In this document: one piece after another, positions 8,514-18,792 of the stretch | How the letters are laid out: each line of letters begins with the position of its first letter | Numbering within the stretch: position 1 is the first letter of the stretch | Source of the DNA: DASUAS01 sp963756895 | Lineage (GTDB): Bacteria; Actinomycetota; Acidimicrobiia; IMCC26256; DASPTH01 | Length of the DNA stretch: 64,000 bases | NCBI GenBank assembly: GCA_963756895.1 | Contig: CAVWPI010000008.1 | Span: forward strand, 496,001-560,000 | Reading direction: 5' to 3' | Notes under the pieces: model-generated | What the model saw: only the letters and a program-made list of their open reading frames with translations | Databases searched by the model: none | Told to the model about the DNA's origin: nothing | Translations under genes and position numbers: made by a program

Positions 8514-9856
8514 CTACGAATCGCTTGGGTGCGCGTTCCGCATCGGTCCGCTGGTGGGGACGACCGTGAGCAGCGCCGGGCGCTCCACGCTGAGCTCGAG
8601 CCGACCACGTCCGACGCGCTCGAGCACGATGCCGCACCCGAGGTCCGCAAGCCGCCGGCGCAACACGAGCAGACGCGCTTCGAGGTTGTCGTTGCCGACG
8701 GGCAGCCCCAGGGTCTCGTCGAGGCGGAGCTCCCGGTTGGAGAAGGCGGTGCGTCCGGTGGTGACGTGCGCCTTCAGCATCGCCCACAAGATGCGACCGG
8801 GTGCCCCCTTGACGACGTAGGCAGAATCACACAGCACGGTGTCGTCCGCCTGGTAGTAGACCAGCTCCATCGCGGGTCCCTCCCGGCCCGTCGGAGTTTG
8901 TGCGCCGTCGGCCTGTGGATCCTCCGCGAACGGCGCGCCTCGCGCCGCCAACATCGAGGCTGCGTGCGCGCCGACGATGCGCAACACCCCCTCGATCTGG
9001 CCGCTGAACGAGCTGGGTTCGGTGCTCTCGAGGTAGAGCACGCCGAGCACGTCTCCGCCGGCGATGAGCGGGATCGCGGCTGCGCTCCGCGCCCGGCGAG
9101 CGCCGGCACCTTGATCCCGGAACACGCTCCCGGCTTCCGTCGATCGCCTCCGCCATCGCCGGGCGCGGGCGAGGTTCGCAGCGACGATCAGCTGACGACG
9201 CGAGGCCGCGGTGCCGATCAGACCCACCCCGAGCTCCACCTCTGCGCCGACAGCCGAGCGCGCGTCCCCGAGCCCGCGATCGCGAACAGGCGGCGCGTCG
9301 GCGAGTCGAGCGCGAACAGCACGGCGTAGGTGAAGCCGAAGAGGTCGCCGAGCATGAGCATGATCTCGTGCGTCGCGTCCTCGTAGGTCGTCGAGCCCTC
9401 GAGGCGGCGGGAGAACTGCTCGAGCGCTCGGAGCAGGTCGGTCGAGGGCGGGATCTCGGTCGTCACCTTCGACACCCGGAGGCAGCGCAGCACGCGATGG
9501 ACGTCGAGACCGCGCAATCGGAAGTCTGGGCCGATGCCGGTGTGCGATGCGATCGCTTCGAGGTTCGCGCGCATCACCTCGAACTCCTCGCCCTCGGTCA
9601 CCGAGTGGAGATAGCGGAGGTCGAGCCGGAACTGCTCACCGGTACCGGAGCGGGTGATCAGCGCCTGGGAAAACGTGCTCGTCGGGGCACGGTTGAAGGA
9701 CTGGCGCGACGTCGCCACCCGTTCGGCGTCGAGGTAGCGCACCTGCGAGACGTAGCTGAGATGGGGTGTCCCGTCCGGCGAGCACGTCGCGACCGGGCAC
9801 GGGTGTCCGGACCGGAGGCAGTCGCGGATCGACTCGAGCTCGACCACCTGGCTCAC
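8514..9856 (-). CDS. PPOX-type split barrel + GAF + winged-helix protein (one frameshift)
   Basis: Read as one gene of about 447 residues with a single-base shift near 9250-9265. The first part (9856 down) begins MSQVVELESIRDCLRSGHP and matches the pyridoxamine-phosphate-oxidase-like flavin split barrel (CSPDGTPHLSYVSQVRYLD). It continues into a GAF domain (FGFTYAVLFALDSPTRRLFAIAGSG). After the shift the GAF resumes (ELGVGLIGTAASRRQLIVA ... AIPLIAGGDVLGVLYLES) and leads to a C-terminal OmpR-like winged helix (ILWAMLKAHVTTGRTAFSN ... DNLEARLLVLRRRLADLG). The ATG overlaps the stop of the upstream PPOX gene (ATGA), so translation is coupled. The role is probably ligand- or redox-sensing transcription control; targets are unknown. 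Confidence 0.72.
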
Positions 9857-10311
9857 TGCGCGCCGTGCGCGCTCGACCCGGGCGTGTCATCGAAGCGTTC
9901 CGAGATCTCGATCGTCACCGTCATCACTTCGGTGCCGACCATGGTCCGTGCGATCGGCTCGGCGACGCCGACCGTGGCGGCTTCGGCGATGAAACCCGCG
10001 ACGTGCTGCTCGACCAACTTGCGCCGCTCCGGCGTCGGCGCCTCGAGCCGGATCACGGTCCCCTTCACCTGCGTCGTCGACTGGGACGACAGCCACGAGA
10101 GCGTGGCCGCGACGGGACTGCCGGGTTCGAGGTTGCGAGCCATCCGGGATTCGGGCGCCGCCTCGACGCACACCGTCAATCGAGCGCCGTCGTCACTCCA
10201 CGACGGCCCCCAAGCCCGGCTCAGCTCCGGGTGGCGCTCCGCGTCGCGCGACGCAAGGAGCACGACGGGCGCATCGCGCGCCGGGTCCGCAACATCCAGC
10301 CCCCTCGGCAC
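9853..10311 (-). CDS. Pyridoxamine 5'-phosphate oxidase-like split-barrel protein
   Basis: This is a 152-residue single-domain split barrel. The pattern DAPVVLLASRDAERHPELSRAWGPSW...LTVCVEAAPESRMARNLEPGSPVAATLS fits PPOX-related FMN- or F420-binding proteins that oxidise or reduce small substrates or act as flavin sensors. It starts at GTG 10311. Its TGA overlaps the ATG of the PPOX-GAF-winged-helix gene by four bases, so the two are made together and may form a complex. Cofactor and substrate cannot be read from the sequence. Confidence 0.75.
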   Translation of the reverse strand: MPRGLDVADPARDAPVVLLASRDAERHPELSRAWGPSWSDDGARLTVCVEAAPESRMARNLEPGSPVAATLSWLSSQSTTQVKGTVIRLEAPTPERRKLVEQHVAGFIAEAATVGVAEPIARTMVGTEVMTVTIEISERFDDTPGSSAHGAQ

Positions 10312-10392
10312 GTACGGATGCTAGCGATCACACGGCCGCGTGACCCGCGGTACGCCTGCGCGCTCGAACCAGAGGATCTGCTCGCGGTCGAG

Positions 10393-10671
10393 CTACCGGG
10401 TACCGGATGCGGATTCGTCGTTCGCCCACGCGGCGAACAGTTCTGCCCCGAGACTTCGGAGCGACTTCCGCTGGCGCATGGCCTTGATGCGCACGCGGTC
10501 GTAGAGGTCGTCGTCGAGCATGATCTCGACGCGGCGTCCGCCACCCGATGCCGGTTCCGGCTGCTCGTCCAGATTCCGTTCGCCCACCGACTTCAGATTA
10601 CCGCGCACCTGTTTTGACGGAAAGCCGGAAGACCGGTGCTCACGACTGGCGCCTTCTTCACGATCTGGCAT
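10393..10671 (-). CDS. Small ribbon-helix-helix-like protein
   Basis: This is a 92-residue protein. A charged, low-complexity N-terminus is followed by RRVEIMLDDDLYDRVRIKAM and KSLRSLGAELFAAWA, a strand-helix-helix pattern like Arc/MetJ-type DNA-binding proteins. The ATG at 10671 has a GAGGA site 8 bases upstream and overlaps the end of the STAS gene (stop 10658) by 14 bases, implying coupled translation. It could regulate its own operon or be an antitoxin, but no toxin gene is adjacent. An internal GTG near residue 30 is a possible alternative start. Confidence 0.6.
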   Translation of the reverse strand: MPDREEGASREHRSSGFPSKQVRGNLKSVGERNLDEQPEPASGGGRRVEIMLDDDLYDRVRIKAMRQRKSLRSLGAELFAAWANDESASGTR

Positions 10672-10990
10672 TTGATCCGTCCTCGATCGTCAGGTGGTCG
10701 ACGTCGAGCACTCGGAAAACCCGGTGCACTGCAGGTGTCGGATGCAGCAACACCATCGCGCGGCCGCGGGCCTTCGTCTCGGAGTCGAGCTTGAACAGCA
10801 AACGCACGCCGGAGGCGTCGCAGAAGGTGAGACTGCTGAGGTCGATCGTCAGTGCTCCGCCCGTCTGGTCGAGCACGTCGACCACCTCGGCGTGGGCCTG
10901 CTCGACCGCTGCCATGTCCAGTTCACCGACGAAACGCACCCGTGCGTGCCCATCGACCTGAGACCGATCGATCTCGAACAGCGGGTCCAT
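10658..10990 (-). CDS. STAS-domain anti-anti-sigma factor
   Basis: This is a 110-residue STAS protein: VRFVGELDMAAVEQAHAEV, then LTIDLSSLTFCDASGVRLLF, with the Ser of CDASG at the usual phospho-site. It is the second antagonist-type protein in 4.5 kb and a plausible alternative client of the RsbW-like kinase at 6730-7137. ATG 10990 is fixed by a strong GGGAGGAGG site just upstream. The open frame extends further upstream, but that part is antisense-like and lacks domain signal. It is coupled to the downstream ribbon-helix-helix gene. Confidence 0.85.
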   Translation of the reverse strand: MDPLFEIDRSQVDGHARVRFVGELDMAAVEQAHAEVVDVLDQTGGALTIDLSSLTFCDASGVRLLFKLDSETKARGRAMVLLHPTPAVHRVFRVLDVDHLTIEDGSNARS

Positions 10991-11120
10991 CGAGGCCTCC
11001 TCCCGCACTCGCCACCACGCAGAAGAACCGACTCCCGAATTGATACCGAAGTTCCGGAAGCTCGTCAACCCGTAACCTCGGAGATCCGCCCCGATGCTCA
11101 TCACGCTGGCAGCCCGCTCG

Positions 11121-12932
11121 CTACCAGGAGCCGCCGCCACCGCCACCGCCGCCACCGCCGGAGAAGCCACCGCCGCTGAACCCGCTCGAGCCGCTCGACG
11201 CGGGTGACGACGTGAGCGTCCCGGCGCTGGTGGTGGCGAAGCCGTCGATGGCGCTCGAGAAGACCGCGTAGTTGAACGCGTGCTGCGACACGTACCACGA
11301 CGACGTGTCGACGTCGTCGGCCAGTCCGTCGAACGCCTTGGCCCACTTCTCCGTCGCACCGAACACGACGGCGTAGGGCAGGTACTCGGAGAAGATGTTG
11401 GCGCGCTCGGCAAACTGCGCCCGGTGCTTCTCCGACTCGTCGATGAACCGCTTGAACCCGAGCGTGTGGCGCAGTACCGCGTAGCCCTTGGCGGTGCGCT
11501 TCGGCATCCACCGCGACGCGATCAGCAGCAGGATCCCGCCGACGATCACGGGCACGCCGAGCAGCGCGGCATGGGTCTCGATCGCCAGCAGGATCGTGAG
11601 CGCGACCCCGCCGATGAGCACGAAGATGCCGAGGAGGCTCCACAACACCTTCACCGTGCCCGGCTTGCGGCTGAACCACCCCTTCGACATCGCGTCGTCC
11701 ATGAGCTGCTCGCGCACCTTGCCCATGCGCGTGGCGAACGTGTTCTTGAGGTCCGACAACTTGACCTCGTCACCGGACTTGAACAGCCCGTCGTACAGCG
11801 ACCGCTCGTACTGCCGCAGCGGTTCGTCCTTCTCGAGCTTGGTGAGGATCCAGTCGTGCTTGAACTGGTACCACTCCTTCTCGACCTCCTCGATCTTGAG
11901 GTAGCCGCGCACGGCCAGGTCGATGATGGTGGCGGTGACGTCGAGCGTGCCCGCGTCGAAGTCGATCAGGGTGCCGAGCTCGCCGGGACGCAGTCCCTCG
12001 GGCGGCTCGAACTCCACCGGCGTCTCCGCCTCGCGGAGGGGCGCCGCCACCTCGGGGCCACCGTCCTTCCCGTAGGCGGCGTCGACGGCCGACCCCGCGT
12101 ACCGGCGGTCGCGCCCGAACTTCCACACCAGGAAGATGACGATGCCCGCCAGCACCGCGAGCACGCCGCCGGAGACGCCACCGGTCGCGGGTGTCACCCG
12201 GAACGCCGAGGTGAAGTTGAACCGCTCCTCGAGGATCGGAGTGGGCGACGGCGTGACCGCGCCCGTGGGTAGCGCGACCGTGAACGTCATCCCCTCGTAC
12301 GGGTTCAGGGGCGCCTTCGAGAACTCGGCGGTTGCGCCGGACCTCGTGGCGGTGTCACACGGGAAGGTCGCACCGAACGAACCAGTGTTGCAGCCCACCT
12401 GCTGGATGTCGGCCGGCGCGTGCACCACCGCCGACGCCTTCTCGATCGGCACCGGCCAATCGGTCCCGACCGCGTTCCACACCAGCTCGTCGCGGTCGGC
12501 GAACGCGTTCATCTGGCCACGCGTTCGGTACATGATCTCGTAGGTGTGCTCGCCGCTGATCGTCCGGTCGGGGTCGCCGATCTTGATGCGCTCGTCGTCG
12601 CCGTCCTCCTCGACGGTGTACTGCGCCGGCGTGTCGGCCGAGCCGCTCACCGACACGACGTCCAGCGGGTAGACGCGGTCGTAGCCGTCCTTGCCCGACT
12701 CCTCGGTGCGCACCGGGATGAACCGGAAGATCCCGTGCTTGGGCACGACCCCGAAGTCGTAGACGATCGTCTCGTGCACCTCGATGGTGCCGTCGGGTTC
12801 TATCGTGACGTCGGAGCGGTAGTCGACGATCCGCTCGCCGATGCCCGCGCTCGCCGGCGCCGCCGCGAACACGGTCGCGACGAACGCGACCAGCACCACC
12901 ACGAAGACAGCGGCCACCGCGCGCGCACGCAT
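11121..12932 (-). CDS. DUF2207 family membrane protein
   Basis: This is a 603-residue protein with an N-terminal signal (VVLVAFVATVFAAAPASAG) and the exported DUF2207 domain beginning IVDYRSDVTIEPDGTIEVHE. A transmembrane helix follows (GGVLAVLAGIVIFLVWKFG, about 260-280). The cytoplasmic region has RPGELGTLIDFDAGTLDVTATIIDLAVRGYL in part, a pattern seen across the family. Two more helices lie near 430-475. The C-terminus is a Ser/Gly tail ending in about ten glycines, also usual for the family. The function is unknown; members are thought to be envelope-associated. It is divergent from the response regulator gene, with 53 bases between. Confidence 0.85.
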   Translation of the reverse strand: MRARAVAAVFVVVLVAFVATVFAAAPASAGIGERIVDYRSDVTIEPDGTIEVHETIVYDFGVVPKHGIFRFIPVRTEESGKDGYDRVYPLDVVSVSGSADTPAQYTVEEDGDDERIKIGDPDRTISGEHTYEIMYRTRGQMNAFADRDELVWNAVGTDWPVPIEKASAVVHAPADIQQVGCNTGSFGATFPCDTATRSGATAEFSKAPLNPYEGMTFTVALPTGAVTPSPTPILEERFNFTSAFRVTPATGGVSGGVLAVLAGIVIFLVWKFGRDRRYAGSAVDAAYGKDGGPEVAAPLREAETPVEFEPPEGLRPGELGTLIDFDAGTLDVTATIIDLAVRGYLKIEEVEKEWYQFKHDWILTKLEKDEPLRQYERSLYDGLFKSGDEVKLSDLKNTFATRMGKVREQLMDDAMSKGWFSRKPGTVKVLWSLLGIFVLIGGVALTILLAIETHAALLGVPVIVGGILLLIASRWMPKRTAKGYAVLRHTLGFKRFIDESEKHRAQFAERANIFSEYLPYAVVFGATEKWAKAFDGLADDVDTSSWYVSQHAFNYAVFSSAIDGFATTSAGTLTSSPASSGSSGFSGGGFSGGGGGGGGGGSW

Positions 12933-12985
12933 CGACCGGGGAGGCTACCGGGACGAAGGATCGACGTCGCGTTAGCCTCGCCGCC

Positions 12986-13648
12986 ATGCCGATCCGGGTC
13001 GTCGTGGCCGAGGACAACTATCTGGTGCGCGAAGCCGTCACCCGCCTGCTCGAAGTCGACCCCGACATCGAGGTTGCAGGGGTGTGCGAGGACTTCGACG
13101 GCCTCATCGCCATGGTCGAGACCGAGACGCCCGACGTCGTCCTCACCGACATCCGCATGCCTCCCACCGGCACCGACGAAGGCGTGCGCGCCGCCGCGCA
13201 GCTGCGCCAGACGCACCCGCAGCTCGGCGTGGTCGTGCTCAGCCAGTACGTCGAGCCCGCCTACGCGCTCGAGCTCCTCGACGGTGGTTCCGAGCGGCGC
13301 GCCTACCTCCTGAAGGAGCGCGTGTCCGACGTCGACCAGCTCGTCCGTGCAGTGCGGGAGGTCGCGGCAGGTGGATCGGTGATCGACCCCAAGGTCGTCG
13401 AGGCACTGGTCGACGCCCGCTCCCGCCGGGCGGACTCGCCATTGCAGTTCCTCACCCCGCGTGAGAGCGAGGTCCTGGCCGAGATGGCCCAGGGCCGGAA
13501 CAACGCCTCGGTGGCGGCGGCACTGGGGCTCTCGGAGCGGGCGGTGGAGAAGCACATCAATTCGGTCTTCTCGAAGCTCGGCCTGTCCGAGGAGCCCGAC
13601 GTCCACCGCCGGGTGAAGGCCGTCCTGCTCTACCTCGCCGACCGCTAG
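12986..13648 (+). CDS. NarL/LuxR-family response regulator
   Basis: This is a 220-residue transcription factor: receiver domain (VVVAEDNYLVREAVTRLL, phospho-acceptor Asp in VVLTDIRMPP, Lys in YLLKERV) and a C-terminal LuxR helix-turn-helix (LTPRESEVLAEMAQGRNNASVAA in part, then SERAVEKHINSVFSKLGL). Its receiver resembles that of the REC-HTH-cyclase at 19704-21044. It stands at the head of a plus-strand group leading to a lone receiver and an FtsX permease. The histidine kinase at 16657-18792 is the nearest candidate partner. A hairpin follows the stop codon. Confidence 0.92.
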   Translation: MPIRVVVAEDNYLVREAVTRLLEVDPDIEVAGVCEDFDGLIAMVETETPDVVLTDIRMPPTGTDEGVRAAAQLRQTHPQLGVVVLSQYVEPAYALELLDGGSERRAYLLKERVSDVDQLVRAVREVAAGGSVIDPKVVEALVDARSRRADSPLQFLTPRESEVLAEMAQGRNNASVAAALGLSERAVEKHINSVFSKLGLSEEPDVHRRVKAVLLYLADR

Positions 13649-13683
13649 CCCGGCCCGTCGCGGCCGCTCGCCGCGGTCGCTCG

Positions 13684-13718
13684 CCCCCGTCGAGTGAGGT
13701 CTTCACTCCCGGCGGGGG
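13684..13718 (+). terminator. Hairpin downstream of the response regulator
   Basis: The inverted repeat GAGTGA-GGTCT-TCACTC sits at 13692-13708, flanked by complementary cccccg and cggggg, 36 bases after the stop codon. It could form a strong stem-loop terminator. There is no T-run, which is common in high-GC genomes. The central palindrome could alternatively be an operator for the receiver gene that starts at 13768. Confidence 0.5.
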
Positions 13719-13767
13719 TGGTGTCCACACCCTGCCGCGCGGCCCCGACGGGCGCGACACTGGGGAC

Positions 13768-14166
13768 ATGGCCGACCCGGTCCCTGTCCTGATCGTCGAC
13801 GATCAAGCCCCCTTCCGCCGCGCCGCGCGGGCGGTGGTGACGGCCACGCCGGGCTTCGAGGTCGTCGGCGAGGCCGAGAGCGGCGAGGAAGCCGTGGAGC
13901 TCGCCGACTCGCTCTCCCCCGGCCTCGTCCTCATGGACATCAACCTGCCCGGGATCAACGGCATCGAGGCCACCCGCCGGATCACGGCCGCCCACCCCCG
14001 CGCGGTGGTCATGCTGCTCTCCACCTATCAGGCGGGCGACCTCCCCTCCGACGCCGGATCGTCGGGCGCGGCCGAGTACGTGCACAAGGAGGAGTTCGGA
14101 CCTGCCGTCGTCCGCGACGTGTGGGAACGCTTCGGTGACCCCTCGGATCGGTCCGCCACCGGCTAG
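13768..14166 (+). CDS. Stand-alone receiver (CheY-like) protein
   Basis: This is a 132-residue single receiver domain: acidic pair in VLIVDDQAPFRRA, phospho-acceptor Asp in LVLMDINLPGINGIEA, Thr/Ser in LLSTYQ, Lys in YVHKEEFG. There is no output domain. It may act as a phosphate sink or bind a partner. The TAG stop at 14164-14166 is immediately followed, in the same frame, by the FtsX permease reading frame, so transcription and perhaps translation are linked. The frame is intact. Confidence 0.85.
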   Translation: MADPVPVLIVDDQAPFRRAARAVVTATPGFEVVGEAESGEEAVELADSLSPGLVLMDINLPGINGIEATRRITAAHPRAVVMLLSTYQAGDLPSDAGSSGAAEYVHKEEFGPAVVRDVWERFGDPSDRSATG

Positions 14167-16634
14167 AACTCCCCGATCCGCGCCGTCTGGGTCCGCGCCC
14201 GTGCTGACCTCCGGCGCCGACTGCTCGGTTGGGTCGCGCTCGCGCTGCTGATCGGCATCGCGGGAGGCGCGGCCATCGCAGTCGCCGCCGCGGCGCGGCG
14301 CACCGACACCGCGTACCAACGGTTCCTGGCCTCGTCGTCGCCCAGCGACGCCAGCATCACCGAGAGCCGGGACTTCCTCACGAAGGACCTCGACCTCGAT
14401 CAGGTCGCCGCGCTGCCGGAGGTCGAGCGCTCGGCGCGCGCCAGCTTCTTGTTCTTCCTCGGCCACACCGCCGACGGTCGTCCGCTCAGCCAGATCGACT
14501 TCCAACCGCTCGCGATGACGCGCGGCCCGCTGGGTACGAGCCTCGACCGGTGGAAGGTCCTCGAAGGCCGTCGGTTCGACCCCGACAAGGTCGACGAGGT
14601 GATGCTCGACTACGAGACGGCGCGCTCGCTGCACCTCGGCGTCGGCGACGAGATGACGCTCAAGTTCATCCGGCGGGCGTCGTTCGACCAGCAGATCCTG
14701 TCGTTCCTCGCCGGCCTGCCCGACCGCGTCGCGGGCACCGGTTCCGAGGGCGCGATCGACCAACTGCCCTTCCCGGACGAGCCGGAGGTGACGTTCCACG
14801 TCGTCGGGATCGTCACCGACCCGGTGACCTTCCCCCCGATCCCCGGCCAACTCGAGCCGTTCCTCCGGCTGACGCCCGCGTTCACCGAGCGCTACGGGAG
14901 CGATCTCACCGGCAACGACGTCCTGTTCGTCGACCTCGCCGACGTCACCGATCTCGAGAGCTTCCGGTCCGACGTCGCGCGCCTCGGCGGCGGTGCGGCG
15001 GTGTTCTTCGGCCTCACGCAGGCCGACCACGAAGCCAACGTCAACCGCACCCTGCACCTGGCTGCAGTCGTGCTCTGGCTCCTCGCCGCGTTGATCGCAC
15101 TCGCCGCGTTCCTGGTGTCGATCCAGGCGCTGTCGCGGCAGGCGTTCTTCGAATCGTCCGACCATCCGGTGCTGCGCGCGCTGGGCATGACCCGGGGCGA
15201 GCGCTTCGCCACCGGCCTCGTGCGCACGACCGTGATCGCGCTGCTGGCAACGGTCGTCGCGCTCGTCGTGGCCATCGCGCTCTCCCCCCTGTGGCCGATC
15301 GGGTTGGCGCGGATCGCCGAGCCGTCATCCGGCATCGAAGTGAACGTCGCGGTGATCGGCATCGGCATGCTCGCGGTGTTCCTGGGCGTGCTGCTCACCG
15401 GCGCGGCCACCGCGTGGCGCTGGACACGACCGGCGTCGCACCGGCACCACCCGCGCACGGGACCCGTCCACCACTCGTCGCCCGCCTCCTCGGCGGCAGC
15501 CTGCGGCCGTTGCCCGTGGTGCTCGGCACCCGCCAGGCCCTCGACGGCGGCCGCGGCCGCACCGCGGTGCCGGTGCGCACCACCGTGATGGCGGCCGCGC
15601 TCGCGGTGGCGACGCTCACGACCGCGCTCACGTTCGGGGCGAGCTTGAACCACCTGCTCGACACGCCGCGCCTCTACGGATGGTCGTGGGACGCCCAGAT
15701 CGGTGGGCGCGGGTTCCCCGACTTCGGGACCGCCATGACCGCAGGTCTCGACGCGAACCCCGAGGTCGAGGGCTACGCGAGCGGGACCATCACCGAGATC
15801 GCGGTCAACGGCGTGCGCGCCGAGGCCTTCGCGGTGGCGGCTGAGGGCACCGGCATGGCGCCGGCCCTGCTCGCCGGGCGCGCGCCGAAGAACGCGAACG
15901 AGATCGTGCTCGGCACCCAGACCCTCCGTTCCGCGGACGCGCGCATCGGTGACGACGTGCGCGTCCTCGTCGGCAACGAGTCGCGGCAGTTCACGGTCGT
16001 CGGGCGCGCGGTGTTCCCCGACGTCGGTGACATCGGTCAGCTCGGACGCGGCGCCTACGTCACCTTCGACGCGGTCGACGGCATCGGCGGCCCCTCCCCG
16101 CACAACGTGGTGCTGGTGAAGTTCGCACCCACCGCCGACCGCGCCGCCGGCGTGGCGTCGTTGACGCGCGCCATCGCGCCGATCCCGGTCACGTCGGCAG
16201 CGCTCCCCCGCGACCTGGCCAGCTTCGGGCGCGTCGACGGACTTCCGATCGCGGTGGCCGCGATCCTCGGCGTCATGGCGGGCGCCGTGCTCGTCTACAC
16301 GTTGCTCACCGCCATCCGGCGCCGACGACGCGACCTCGCGGTCCTCAAGGCGCTCGGGTTCCTGCGCCGCGACGTCGCCCGCACCGTCACCGTGCAGGCC
16401 CTGACGCTCAGCGCGGTCGCACTGGCGATCGGCCTGCCCGTGGGCGTGCTCATCGGTCGGTTCGTGTGGCAGCGGTTCGTCGACTGGCAGGGAATCCCGT
16501 CGGTGCCCACCGTGTCGGCGCTCGCGCTGGGCCTGGTCGGCTTGGCGGTGCTCGTGGTCGCGGCGCTGATCGCGGTCGTACCCGCGCACGTCGCGGGACG
16601 CACCGCGCCCGCCGACGCGCTCCGCGCCGAGTAG
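14167..16634 (+). CDS. FtsX-family ABC permease (no visible start codon, one frameshift)
   Basis: This permease of about 820 residues is paralogous to the one at 3885-6311, with the same two-module layout and a GRGRTAVPVR segment. The first helix (LLGWVALALLIGIAGGAAIAV) begins about 18 residues in. No ATG, GTG or TTG lies between the preceding stop (14164-14166) and that helix; the frame simply starts NSPIRAVWVRARADLRRR. A single-base shift near 15415 moves the frame in the middle of the central region, from ...LLTGAATAWRW to ...RLLGGSLRPLPVVLGTRQA. It ends in a typical ADALRAE tail. The likely partner ATPase is at 18947-19711 on the other strand. Sequencing error probably explains both defects. 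Confidence 0.75.
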
Positions 16635-16654
16635 CCGCGCCGAGTAGCCGCGCC
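16622..16654. repeat. 13-bp tandem repeat at the permease stop
   Basis: The unit ccgcgccgagtag occurs twice in full (16622-16634, 16635-16647) and once in part (16648-16654). The first copy contains the permease stop codon. It looks like a slippage duplication in the 22-base gap between convergent genes. Confidence 0.75.
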
Positions 16655-16656
16655 GG

Positions 16657-18792
16657 TCAGTCGACGGGCACGTCGACCGGCACGTCGGCCAGGGGGATCC
16701 GGCCCCTGATGGCGGTGCCCTGCCCGGGCGCCGACTCGACCGAGATGTTGCCGCCGATGGCCCCGACGCGGTCGCCCATGTTCACGAACCCGTGGCCCTC
16801 GTGCGCGCGGGACGCAAGGTCGAAGCCGGCGCCGTTGTCGCGCACCTCGAAGAGGAGCGCACCTTCGTCCTCCCAGACCCTGATCATCGTCTCGGCGCCG
16901 TCGCCGGCGTGCTTGGCCGCGTTCTGCAGCGCCTCGAGGCAGCAGAAGTACACCGCCGCCTCCACCTGCTGCGGGTAACGACCGATGCCGTCGGCCTCGA
17001 CGCCGGTGGGAAGCGCGGCCCGCCCCGACGCGGCCGACAGCGCCTCGGCGAGCCCACGGTCCATGAGCAACGGGGGGTAGATGCCGTGCGCCAGGTTGCG
17101 CAGCTCCTGCACCGCCTCCTGGAGGTCGCTCCCGATCTGCTCGAGCATCGACTTGGCGGTGTCGGGATCGGAGTCGGCGATCTGGCGGACCAGGTTGACG
17201 CTCACGGCCGAGCGCGACGAGGTGCTGTTGCGCGCCGTCGTGCAGGTCGCGCTCGATCCGACGACGCTGCGCGTCTCCTGCTTCGACGACGCGCGCGCGT
17301 GACGCGCGCAGCTCGTCGGCTTGGCGGCGGACCTCGTCGAGCGATTCCTGCAGCGCGGAGTCGAGGTTCACGTTGTGCAGCGCGAGCCCGACCTGGCGTG
17401 CCAACTCGGTGAGGGCCTGGTCGTCGTGTTCGTCGAACAACAACGCACCCTGGGGTCGGCGCACGATGATCATGCCGAGCAGCTCGCCGCTGTTCGTGAT
17501 GGGTGCGACCCGCAGCACCTCGTCGGCGGCAGTGATGAGCTGCGGGAGCCAGATGCTCGCCCACGCCGCGCCCGACACGCCCGCACGCGCGACGACGATC
17601 TCCTCCTCCGCCCCGAGCGTCAGCGTCGCCAGACCGCGGTCGGGCACCGACACCGTGCGTTCGAGGCGGCCGGTCGCGCCACGCGTCCAGACCTCGGCGA
17701 CGCTGAGCGACATCGTCTTCTTCAGCGACTCCGCCAGCTGCAGCAGCAACTCGTCGAGCGGGAGCGCACGCGTCAGCCGACTCCCGAACGTGCGGATGAC
17801 CTCGTCGGGCGCGTGCCGTTCGCCGTAGACCCGCCGGGTCGCGAACTCGGTGAGCCGCTCGCGCACGGGAATCCACAGCAGCGCGGCGATCGCCGCGGCC
17901 AGCATCGAGAGGCCGAGCAACGTCTTCTCGTCGCCGGTCGGCGCGCGTCCGAGTCCGAGCACGATGAGCAGGTACGACGCCGCCACCATCGCGGCCAGCC
18001 CCGCCATCGTGATGGTGTGCACGAGGAGGCGGTCGATGCGCACCGACAGCCGCTCCGAGGCACCGAGCGCGAGCGACAGGGGGATGAGCACGGTGGTCGC
18101 GAGCACCACCGTGCGCAGATCGTCGGGCCACGACAGGAGCTCGTGGAGCACCCACGTCCCAGCGAGAGCGCGGCCGCGACCACCACGCCCCACGCGGGCC
18201 ACTGCAGCCGCGCCCGCTCCTGCACGCTCGCCGCGGCGCGGTACCGGGCGACGTAGCCGACGAGGCCCACCACCGCGTCGGCCGCGACGACGACCACGAA
18301 CGGCGCGACCGCGATGTCGGGGCGGTCGTTCACGAGCACGACCGCCAGCACCGCGCTCGCCACGTACCCGGCGAGGACCCAGATCCGCCGAGCGCGTGTC
18401 ACCAGCGCGCCGTCGGGCACGCCGAGCACGAGGTGCAGCGCCGACCGCGGGGAAGAAGCCGATCGCGACGCCGCGCACGCCCGAGCCGAAGTCGCGCACG
18501 GTCGTCGGTGGCGACGTCGCGTCCGGCCAGCGCCGCGCCGAACAGTGCGACCGCGCCCACGAACGCGGCGAGGGCGACGATCACGCGCGAGCGGTTCGCG
18601 CGGGCGGTGGACGGCGATGAACACCGCGGCGAGCGCCCACGCCGCCACGAGCACGATGGCGAGCGGACGGCCGGGTCCGAGCGGCACGCGATCGCCCACG
18701 AGGGCGGCCACGACCACCAGCAGGATCGAGATGACCGCCAGCGCGACCGTTCCGGTTGCGCCGCGACGACCACGGCGGGCGCTCGGGAGCAT
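16657..18792 (-). CDS. Membrane sensor histidine kinase (NarX/DesK class), multiply frameshifted
   Basis: Pieces in three frames join to one kinase of about 710 residues. The N-terminus has helices (TVALAVISILLVVVAALVG; LAGYVASAVLAVVLVND; LLVHTITMAGLAAMVAASY). A GAF-like region follows (LGAEEEIVVARAG ... GELLGMIIVRRPQG). The dimerisation/phospho-acceptor helix is RRRIERDLHDGAQQHLVAL with its His. The HATPase_c domain has EALQNAAKHAGDG, VRDNGAGFD and GHGFVNMGDRVGAIGG. Shifts are needed near 18600, 18500, 18440, 18165 and 17208. An upstream GTG at 18853 (MTVATSLDDIQPLDLASIR) may be the true start if one more shift is allowed. This HisKA_3 type pairs with NarL-like regulators such as the one at 12986. 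It lies downstream of the ABC ATPase gene. Confidence 0.75.

Noticed and set aside
10393..10671. Toxin-antitoxin module suggested by the ribbon-helix-helix protein
   Set aside because: No toxin-like gene adjoins it; the partner gene is a STAS protein with overlapping translation.
11125..11165. ccaccgccg-type repeat tract
   Set aside because: It encodes the poly-Gly tail of the DUF2207 protein, usual for that family.
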